Of a stretch of DNA of 64,000 nt, positions 55,025 to 64,000 are shown one piece after another. Both the position numbers and the translations under genes were made by a program. The notes under the pieces were generated by a model that worked only from the letters and a program-made list of their open reading frames with translations, made no database searches and was not told the DNA's origin. Within the stretch, counting starts at the first letter, position 1, and each line of letters starts with the position of its first letter. The stretch spans positions 22,866,905 to 22,930,904 of the forward strand of contig CM023457.1 in the NCBI GenBank assembly GCA_013339765.2, in the 5' to 3' direction. This DNA is from Haemaphysalis longicornis. Its lineage: Eukaryota; Arthropoda; Arachnida; Ixodida; Ixodidae.

Positions 55025-56448
55025 TATTGTTTTTGCCAGAACCACCGTGAGGAATGTGGCGTCAATTCCAGCTTTTCAGGCGTGTTTCGTTACTCTATGA
55101 GCCGTCGGTTATTTTGCAGTGAAGCTGCATATAGTTGGGATCGCAGTCTCTCGCCGGCGGTAACAATTTACTCAGCGGCGCGGCTAGCCCATAGAAAATT
55201 CATAAAAAAAATAAAGAAATTTCCTAGGGCCTCCATAATATGATATAAAACGGCTCATGTTGACGCTAAAAAAATTGTCTTCAATCCACGCTGTGTAGGT
55301 GGTTGGAAAGCAAAGCTGTAAACGACACCCGCAACAACTGCCCTTGCGACGTCACTTGAATTCACGCACGTGGTTCAACAAGGAGTGAAAGCAAAGATTT
55401 TGCGAGCCGCTACCTGGAATTCACGGGGTTTTCCCAGCTATGCATTTGTGTTCAGAGGTGAAGACCATTTTAAGGGTATCGGTGTAAGTTCGGTTTTTGT
55501 AAGCTGTCTTTCCCACGTCGTTCGCTGCACAGTGAAGCGTGGCCGTCTACGGAGGTAGTGTGGTTGTAGTCCCACTTTACGCTCCTCTCCGCAGCCTCCA
55601 CCTTTTCGTCGAGTCGTGTATACTCCTCGCCACGTTCGACGTGTCCCTCCCGTCCGTCTGTGCGCAATGCCGCGCGCTCTTCGGCGGCCACCTGTGCGGC
55701 ACACTAGAGCCTGCGCTGTGATTAGCCTAGCAGCGCTATATATAAAAAAAAAACGTCATTATCTCTACCCACCAACAGTATGCGTCCTTTGTCTGTGAGG
55801 TAGTACAGATCTGGCCACTGTCCTTGTAATTTAATATGGCAAATCCCCACTATAGCTGAATCCCAACATAGCGAATCCCACCAGATCGCCAGCGTCACAA
55901 GACTTCCCTCTCCACAGGGTGGAACGACTGATTTCTAGTACCACCTTCCGTTACGCCCCCGAAGAAGCCGTATTTTCGCGTGATGTAACGTGAATGTATT
56001 GGAATTGTAAACATATTTCTAATGTTCTTACATAGTTGGTCCGCCTTATGCCGCTTGTAGTGGTAAGGTGAAAAAAAAATGCGCCTGCAAAAGTTCAGGT
56101 AGCCTGTTCAGGGCACTTTACCACAGTAAGACTGTCCTAGAGGGAATGCCGACAGCCTGGCAAGAAAACGTAGGATTAAAAAAAAAAAAAGATCGGCGGG
56201 GCGTTTCTTAAAGATTTTTGGCCCCTTCGACAACAATAGAATTAGTATGGCTCCTTTTAAATGCCGGAAATCAAAATAGCTTGACAGTTGCCTCGTCTGT
56301 GACTGGCCGTTTTGACTCAGGCCGTTTTGACTTCGACGAAAAGTCGTACTTAAGTCACTCGTATGAGCGAAATCGCCGCAACTTGTTGAAACTCACCACA
56401 CATGCTGATATTGATTGATCGATTGAGTGATTGATTGATTGGTTAATG
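55025..56448. other. Intergenic or intronic gap
   Basis: No supported gene. GC-rich patch at 55,540-55,730 with a TATA-like 'tatatataaaa' at about 55,736. Short A tracts occur from 56,070. Confidence 0.35.
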
Positions 56449-56571
<123 letters not shown>

Positions 56572-57729
56572 AGATGGTTTGGGAGGAAACCAAGGAAGAG
56601 CAGGTAAAGCAAAAGCGTGGTTAAATTTACCTTATAACCGAGGTTCAAGCACCGCATTTTCGAGGCAATGCCTTGTACTGCTCTTGCGCGAGCCGACGTT
56701 TTTCAACCCTTCTGAAAAACATTGTTCACCGACCCAGTTTCCCTCACTACATTTTTGCGTGTCAATACTACAGGAACGAAAAAAGGGAGTTTCCAAAAAA
56801 AAAAATATCCAGACAACTCGACACCTCACAAAAGGGCGGCCAGCCCAGCCATGTAAAAGTTTTTTCGGATTTGGGTATTCCCAGATGCACTGTCATTTAT
56901 TTTCCATTTTGTTCGCTTTTTTTAAAGCTTTTCAGCAATGCAAAGCAACGCCATCGATCGGTTATTCGCTGCGCACGAAATGCACGAGGCGCCTCTAGGG
57001 CTCTCGCTGCTCCACTAGCAGTCTTTGTGTGCGCTCCAGAAAGAAAAAGGCATATGCCCAGTGCGAACCGTCGGAATAAAAGGGCGTTGTCTCGAATAAA
57101 ATAACAAAAAAGTGATGGGACGACAGCTAAGCAAAAAAAAAAAAAAAGCGAGAAGCAGCGGCCTCAATTCAACACTTTAGATCGTCGCTAGGCGCCTCTT
57201 AGAAACCGTTTGAGGATCGAATTATACCAGGATAAAAACGGAATCGACACATAAAAAAGGAAAAGAAAGAGAACAAAGGAACGGCGCAGGGCGGATAACA
57301 GCTTTGGTGTCTGGAAACGCTGTTGAAGTTCTAGCACGCAGCGTTGGCGCTCTGCCGATCCATCAATGAAAGAAGCGGCACCTCTCCAAAAAAAGGTCTT
57401 TTTTTTTTTACGTGGAACAAGCTGGCAACCTATAATTGCCACTAGCGCTTCGGGGACTCGATCGTTGAAGGCATGCTTTGACTATATAGTGAGACAGCTG
57501 CATGGTTCGTCGCTCGACAAGAGACGAAGGCAAAGGTAGTCGCAGTGTGAACTTTAGCGCTACGCCTTCGCCGCCGAGTCTCCATTCTTGCGACACTGCA
57601 GAGTTTTACAGAATTTTTCGGGCACGCAAGCACAGGGCGGCGAGTGTTAAACGACGGCTATGGGCGGAACTTGTGCGCTAAAGAAGCGGTGGATACTCCA
57701 CTCCGAAAATAAGTAAATTCCCCATCTAC
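56572..57729. other. Gap with A-tracts
   Basis: Several poly-A runs (56,797; 57,135) and no convincing gene. Confidence 0.35.
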
Positions 57730-57822
57730 CTGAACAATTTTGAACTGTCGTCGCAGTTGCTCATAATCTTCATGCGTTCCATCTTTATGAAATTTGCCAT
57801 TTAAGAAAACATTTCGCGGGTC
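57730..57822 (-). CDS. Candidate 31-codon internal exon, unassigned
   Basis: Exactly 93 bp in one frame between 'gtcaccag' and 'CAG|gtagat'. It encodes DPRNVFLNGKFHKDGTHEDY and EQLRRQFKIVQ with no bias or repeats. The acceptor lacks a good polypyrimidine tract, the frame stays open past the donor, and I recognise no family. It has the same strand as the KHDRBS-like gene and could be one of its upstream exons, but it is neither KH nor QUA1. Confidence 0.3.
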
Positions 57823-59340
57823 CTGGTGACTTCCGTAAATCTAGCTTCAACTGTACTGTATTTCTCTGTTCGTCGTATACTTCTCTTCCAGAAACACGGC
57901 ATTTGTACGTTAAATACAGACACTTAGTTTGCGGCCAACGTAACGCAGACAGTGTTTAGGTGCTTTTAATGTGCCTTTAGGGACGGAAAGGGAACGACAG
58001 GTGCAACCAGACCTCGTAGACTGGTGTTGCCTGTACTATGTGTCACTGATCTTTCCAAAAAAAAAAAAAAAGCCATGAAATCTCACCCTCCTGTGAAACA
58101 AAGCCCAATGAGTGAGCGGTTTACAAAAAAAAAAAGACAAAAACAACAAGCCTAAAAATAATGCCGTAGGACTGTTGTCGTTCTGCCTCACACGGTGACA
58201 GACGTGACACAAGAAGTGCCAAAAAAAATGAATTCGGAAAGGGTCAGGCCTTACGAGAAAACGAAGAAAAGTCCTTCTCATTCCATCGCGAGATGCTTTT
58301 TTGCGTCGCACTGACGTGTGCTTATCGAGTGTCATCACGGCGGCAAATACAAAACCCAATAGACTTTCACGTGTGTCGGACTTACTCCTCAACGTTCAAG
58401 AAAAAAAAAAAAACGACGTGCATCGAAAAAGGCTCATCAATTTACTAAAACGTTTCACTGACACAAAATGCGGCAATCATTTTTCCGCTCTTCGCCAGGA
58501 ACGTCAGTGACCCAGAGTGAAGCGGTAACAGACACAAAATACGATTGAATACGACACCTTGTTTTTTTTTTCAGAACCACACAATAAGATACCAAACATG
58601 AGCGCAAAGCGATCGGTGAAGAGGAAACAAGTTGAAGAGTCTGTACAAAAAAAAGCAACAACAAACGAAAATTAGCAGATCACGAGTGCGAAGCTGCCTA
58701 GGGGCGCCTAGCAGACGACCGCTCTGGAACTAACCGCAGCAGCAGTCACCGACAGAAATACGACCGCTTAGCCTAGAAACGGCGCCTTACGTCGATATGC
58801 AATCCGTCAAACACGGTATCATGCGGAATGCAGCCGGCGAGCCATTCGATGCCAGAGAGCCGTATGACGGAAAGATTCAACGAACTAAAAATAAATCTGC
58901 AATGGAGATTGAACGGCACTGCCGCCGCTGGCTAGTCTGACAGCCAGAAATGTGCCGAGTAGGGGTGATGCGAGCACGCGTCAGCTCGCTAACTGCGTTT
59001 CTGTTGCGTTTTCGTGACAGACGTCAATAACAGAAACGGCGCGCTCCCATAAACAAGCCCCTCGCGCACCGCCGCTTAGAGACGTCGAGGACGAACGAGC
59101 TGTCGGTTCAGATTTTTTTTTTTGTCATTGCACCCTGTGCCTCGTGCGCTCTCTGGGTAACACGCTGTGAATGACGTACGCTTGTAAAAATAGTTCACTG
59201 GCCCGCGTATGGTGCCGAGACGATTTTTTAACTGTTTCAGACGCATACGTTTTATAAGGAAAAACTTTAAGTCTGTTGCAATAGTAGCGTCACAGCGTAA
59301 CGAACGGTCTTCCCACATCAGTACCCAGTATAAAATCACC
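57823..59340. other. Gap rich in A-tracts
   Basis: Poly-A runs at 58,058, 58,122 and 58,400. Minus-strand ORFs here are F-rich artefacts of those tracts. Confidence 0.4.
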
Positions 59341-59742
59341 ACAGGAATGCCGTAAAAACCTAACAAGAATCCCTGTCATACGACAATAAGATTTGTTGTG
59401 AGAACAGAAGTTTCGTTATTACGACAAAGCCATCTGTTGTTACGGCACATTTCCGTCGTAACGACAGTCATTTGTCTCAACAACAAACATTCTCGTAGTC
59501 ACAACAGAACTGCCATTTACGCTACTCTCCACAATAGGCAATAACATTCAAACTATGCGCAACTACTGATGGAACATCGTTATCACGGGAACACAGGAAC
59601 TCGGCACGACAGAACACCAAAATCACGACAGGAATACAACACACGACCGAACTTCAGAAGCACGACGCGACAAAAATGAGACAAAATGGCACTACGGCAC
59701 GCGAAAATAGGACAAACTAGAGAAATTTTTCTTGTCGTCTTT
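59341..59742 (+). repeat. Dispersed 'acgaca'-rich repeat, copy II
   Basis: Same orientation and block order as 53,092-53,486, with roughly one substitution every five to ten bases by eye. No TIR was found at the ends. Confidence 0.8.
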
Positions 59743-60189
59743 TTCGACTTGGTACTTTTATGATTACTTAAATTCCTTAAATCTTTACTCTTCTGCTGGT
59801 AACCTCGGAGACCCAAAATGTCTCGTTTCATGCGTTGCTTCGGGGCAGAAAAAAAGGACCGCTACCAGAGAAAAAAGTCCGACAGGGGCTACAAAAATGA
59901 CGCCAACAACACAAACCTCTTAGTACTAAACCTGTCGTTTTTGTAACCCCGTCTTGCATCGCGTTTTGATCTACTGTTGTGCTTCATTGTACCTGTTCGT
60001 GCATTTTCTGGATTAAGGACTGCAGCTGGTCAGTGAGAATAAATTCCACGATTCGTTCGTGCACGATGTTAGCAGCTTACACATAAATTACAGCCGAATA
60101 TCTATGCCACGGTGTCTCAGACTTTAAGAATCGCTGCTACAACTTAACCCAATATTTCTCCCGACAAAAAGCTCGAATTTCCACCTTCC

Positions 60190-61160
60190 GGAAAGCTGAG
60201 AAACAGTGTTTCCTGAAATGCTTGCCGGCTTGCGACTTTTGTTTTTGTTTTTCAACCGCAGTGCCTGCGAAACCAAGACAATATTTATTGTAATGATCCG
60301 GTACGAACTTTAAGACAGAAGGGAGCGTCCAGAACTAAGCAAGCAGCAAAACAATAGGAGTACCGGAGGAAAGCGCTTAATGTCACGGTGGGACCGTAGC
60401 CGGCAAACTACAAAAAGCTGGCAGGACTTATGTAATCTGAAAAGTATGACCACAAGACGACAAGGAAGATTAGTACGGTCTATTGTGACTCTTTTCCTCT
60501 CTCTCTTTATCTCTCCGTGTGTCTGTCTGTTTGCTTGTGTGCGTGTGCGTGTAAGTGATGACGTAACACATTTGGCTGGCTGGGTATGTATAGTTTTGCC
60601 CTCGCGAAATCCAAGACAGAACTGCCTGAAATGCTTTGCCGGCGGCGCGATTTTTGTTTTTGGACATTTAACCTCCCAGTCCTGCGAAACCAAGTTTTTT
60701 GTAATTAAAACGGTGAACTTTAAACGGGGGCTGAACAACCCAATTCTGAAATTAAAACTTTTGATCCAAAATTGTTAAAATGTAAACGGGGGTGACGATC
60801 GCCGGCAAAGTGCAAAAAGCTGGAAGGACTTATGTAATCTGAGAAGTATGACTACAAGACGACAAATAAAGGGTTTAAAGTGTAGTCTATTATCTCTCTC
60901 TCTCTCTCTCTTTCTTCTCTCTCTCTCTCTCTCTCTCTCCCCTCTCTCCTCTCTCTCTCTCTCTCTCTCCTCTTCTCTGTTTGTCTGTCTTGCTGTGCGT
61001 GTTCGTGTAAGTAAATGACGAAGATATTTTGCTGGCTGGGTATCTCTGCATTTGCCTTCGTGCATTCTAAGACAGAACTGCACTAGGGTCAAGCAAGCGG
61101 GTTAGCACGGCGGTGCAAAGATTTAATTTCGCATTTTTAGGCATTTAACACGTCCATTCT
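60190..61160 (+). repeat. Large tandem repeat, period about 400-420 bp, 2.5 copies
   Basis: 'tgcgaaaccaag' recurs at 60,265 and 60,683, and 'aaaaagctgg.aggacttatg' at 60,412 and 60,814. The last unit contains a long (CT)n expansion (about 60,893-60,975) absent in its sister, which has only a short CT tract. Confidence 0.8.
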
Positions 61161-61970
61161 CCCCCCTCTTTTTTAATTCAAAGCGTCTATTTGTAAGCAG
61201 TGATAACAAGCCAATTGCTACAATACACTTTTCGACAAATTACGTTCTTTTAAACTTTCCTAAAAAATCCCCCCCCCCCTCCTCCGAAGGGTGTGCCTTT
61301 CGCGAAAGGATGCTTTGCCACAAGGCCGCGGGAAAGACCGGCGCAACAACCATAATAATAAGAAGAGTCGTTTAACCCTGTTCTACAACTCCTTATCTCT
61401 CAAGAGATCACCCCGAAAAGCGCACAGATAAGGACTGCAGAGCGGCCGTGACGAGGGGCTCGCGCAATATAGGGGCCCCGGGAAACATCTCCGAGGCTGT
61501 TAGAATCTTCCCAACCCTGGCAAAAAGTGAGGGGGAACCACCAAACTTGATTTCCGGTCAATGGCAGGAAGGAACGCGGAAGTTGGAAGCGAACGTTCTC
61601 AGGAAGTTAGGGGTCGCTTCCGGCTTGAGTAGCATACCGCGATGTCCCACGACAAGCGTGCCGGAAAAGGTAGAGATTCGGAAAATTTCTGCCCCGAGAA
61701 TTTCTAATAATATTTTACTTGGGGGAAGGAAAAGGGTACTGGAAGAAATTTTTGTGTTGCGTTTTATGGCACATAAGCAACTAAGGCTATCATGCGCCAA
61801 ACAAAAGTTTTGGTGTTTTTTGTGGATAATAACCAATTGCTTTATCTCGTTAAAGCTTGTTTAGAAGTGCTGCTTCTTTTAAAAAAACTAAAGCCGGTGG
61901 AAATTTTAACAACAGCATCTTCTCCTAGGAGTAGGCTGGGGTGAAATGGAATTTGCTCGCTGTAGACAGC
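61161..61970. other. Intergenic gap
   Basis: Only a C-run at 61,270 and chance ORFs. Confidence 0.35.
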
Positions 61971-62183
61971 CTAAAATGTTTTTTTCCTCAAGGCCTCAAA
62001 TTTCGCAGATGAGAGTAAGATGTGACTTACTGTAAGTTCTTGGTCACAATCTTCACATCTAGGTTTGTCTTGTTTCATCAGAAGAAAGTTATGTGTAAGA
62101 TGTGTGTGTCCAATGCGGAGACGACATAAAATCACTTCTTTGGGGCGTTCTTCATGTCTGTTTGATTCCCACTCTGCTATCAT
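61971..62183 (-). pseudogene. LINE polyprotein C-terminal fragment
   Basis: The minus strand reads PKEVILCRLRIGHTHLTHNF, LLMKQDKPRCEDCDQELTVS and HILLSSAKFEALRKK. This is the Cys-x2-Cys...H zinc-knuckle-like tail (RIGHT.LTH...C..C....V.HILL.C) of RNase H-bearing non-LTR elements. The upstream RT is not present. Confidence 0.75.
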
Positions 62184-62745
62184 GGCTACTGGTACTGGAA
62201 GAAATCATGCAGTAGGTGAGCAACTTTAAAAGAAACGCTACTAGTATACACGACTGGGACAGTGCTCCTGGGCAGATAACGTTATTGCAGCCTAATTTAT
62301 ATCTCTCTTCAAACGTTCGGTGACGGCAAGACCACAACAGCACCGAAACATGGAAAGGTCGTTCACAAAAGTAAACGCCTCAAAAATAGGTTGTATTTGT
62401 AAATACTTATAGTCCGTTTCTTGCGGCGGGAAGAAAATGCAGGCGAAGGCGGTAGGCATTAACCCCGGTTTTTTTTAAAGTGATAAACAAATTTCTGCAC
62501 CAACATCCAGTATAACATCAAACTTTACGATTTTATGAAATTCTCACAATTTTATTCCGTTTCGTTTATACGCGTGCTAACTATTATTTGCGGGAAGAAT
62601 ATATTGAAAGTGTGCCTTTGTTTTGGCATGCGTGTTTTGGCAATGCCCGATTAGATTTGATTTAGCCGTATTACGCCCGCAATGCGCTATGCGTGTTTCG
62701 ACATGGCAGTTTCTTGAAATATTGTTGTAGCATTCACGTTAAACT

Positions 62746-63060
62746 AATTTTATTTTATTTATTTCTACATGCTGCAGCCCCATGGGGCTATCGCAGGAAT
62801 GGGGTAAACAAAGCACACATCACTGGTTACGAAGCACCGATGCAGCGCACACTGTAACCGTTCTACAAAACATACGCAAGTAAAGATGACGAACACTCCA
62901 AACATACATTATAATGAACACAAGTAGTGTCGGCATGAATATATTTGTGCTTATTAAGGAAAGAAAACTGCGAATAGAGATGCACACAAATAAGCAGAGC
63001 GGGTAGAGGCAGCAAGTAGGTTCCATTCCTCCATGATACGTGGAAAAATGCTCATGTGCA
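62746..63060 (-). pseudogene. Second LINE 3' end with (AAATA)n tail
   Basis: The minus-strand frame PRIMEEWNLLAASTRSAYLC and ASLFAVFFP ends in a stop and is followed by a short 3' UTR containing 'gcgatagccccatggggctg' and an AAATAAATAAAA-type tail at about 62,746-62,765. This is the usual C-terminus (FPR....WN.LP......) and 3' end of an RT LINE, 5'-truncated. It is a different family from 61,971-62,183. Confidence 0.65.
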
Positions 63061-64000
63061 GCTTTCCCGCTCATGGCAGTCCTTTCAACAGTGATTACTC
63101 CGCAATTTTTTAGCCAAATGAAAGGTTCTTTGGCACAGCTAATATTTGGGGTAAATGCTTTCTTTGTGCACAGTTTCAAGTCGAGCACGTTCCGCGACTA
63201 GGTTCCTGAGCCATGGAAACTATCCCATAGAAATGCATGGGGAGTAAGTTTTGACAGCGAATTACACAAAAAATATTCAGAAACCTGGAAATGTTCTTTT
63301 CGTGTTTTCATCTTCACGTTGGTTTCTGGCTTTTTGCCAAATATCACTTTCCTAAAGTGGTTTTGCTAGGTTTCTGAGAGGTTGGAATTTTGAGCGAGAA
63401 AGCTGGGTATGGTATTTGAAAGTGTTGGGGCAGGCTAAATAGGAATCAGGTTTAACTTTGACTGGCTTCCAATCTTCTACGGGGGCGGGGTTCGGCCAAA
63501 GTTGTAAAGGAATGCTGAGATTGACGCAGTCATGAGAGGTTGCGGCCATTACTAACTACACCAGGGTGGCCAAACCTGCCCTGGTGAGGAAGGCCTCAGC
63601 ATATTTTAAATTGAAGCGTATTTTTAAAGCGTATAAGCTGAAGGCAGCAGCATATGCACTTCAAAAATCGAGGTGAGTACGGCTGCTCAATGTATCTCAA
63701 TGGGCAGAGCACCACTGACGTAAACGCGAGCTACTGAAAGATAACACCTGTTTCCTTATTTAATTTTCGGAAAGTTCAAAACGAGAGAGAAAATCAGTCA
63801 CTGTAAGCCACATCCCTGTTTCTAATCTGACATTCCCGGCTACGGCCGCATGCCAACAAGTTAATCCCCCCGTTGTTAACCAGTTTTAGGGCTAAAAATA
63901 TCCCAGTGAAGGAAACACCGGTGATCTGTTCTGTGGTACTAGTTAGTTAATAAAGCTTTGGTGTTGGCGTTTCTGCACTTGTTCGTATGCAGAGCACTGC
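63061..64000. other. Gap with one unassigned minus-strand ORF
   Basis: A 65-codon minus-strand ORF (63,352-63,549, MAATSHDCVNLSIPLQLWPN...) is unassigned. A hairpin 'ccagggtgg...cctgccctgg' lies at about 63,562-63,585. No other gene was seen. Confidence 0.3.

Noticed and set aside
58036..58392. Minus-strand Phe-rich ORF that mimics membrane segments
   Set aside because: F-runs come from poly-A tracts; composition and lack of splice sites argue against coding.
60775..61092. Minus-strand Arg/Glu-rich ORF
   Set aside because: Translation of the (CT)n/(GA)n tract in a tandem repeat.

Overview
This window looks like nuclear DNA of a hard (ixodid) tick. It holds several tRNA-derived SINE copies with (CAAT)n tails that match the published tick SINE family 'Ruka' as I remember it. 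It also has Ty3/gypsy gag with the sequence style usual in ticks, RNase H-bearing non-LTR retrotransposons, Tc1 and pogo-type DNA transposon remnants, many MITEs, and spliced genes with GT/AG introns and long non-coding gaps. Nothing here is bacterial. Genus and species cannot be fixed by reading alone.

Left half (1-34,100). Two large minus-strand genes that I do not recognise form a tandem paralogous pair: P1 (7,538-11,299) and P2 (27,594-33,834). Both keep a conserved N-terminal module (about 70 residues) and a conserved C-terminal module (about 190 residues). Between them lie unrelated-length Pro/Glu/Thr/Ala-rich arrays: 132-bp (44-aa) units in P1 and 213-bp (71-aa) units in P2. The upstream flanks of the two genes are homologous. 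Bases 1 to about 300 are a third copy of that flank, so a third paralog probably lies just left of the window. Between P1 and P2 sits a nested transposon complex (13,200-19,090). It contains a Ty3/gypsy LTR and gag split by a 2.37-kb inserted repeat element, and the gag then runs directly into a non-LTR reverse transcriptase.

Middle (34,100-42,900). This part is a transposon graveyard: a 5'-truncated SINE with perfect target duplications, an 850-bp foldback element with arms of about 290 bp, a second SINE, a MITE fragment, a decayed Tc1 transposase, a pogo-like TA element, and a 49-bp tandem array.

Right third (42,990-53,939). Five minus-strand exons form the 3' half of a KHDRBS/Sam68-type STAR RNA-binding protein. 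They cover the QUA2 region (DYYDEIRQTQLREL), a low-complexity linker, an acidic/Tyr segment, and a basic C-terminus ending YRPYG..SRF, followed by a long probable 3' UTR. The KH-domain exons were not found and should lie to the right or outside the window. The remainder (54,000-64,000) is intergenic or intronic: MITEs, dispersed and tandem repeats, a long (ATTG)n tract, two LINE 3' ends, and one weak candidate exon.

A technical theme recurs. Every frameshift that I can resolve by comparing paralogs or repeat units is an extra single base. That suggests residual insertion errors in the assembly rather than true gene death.
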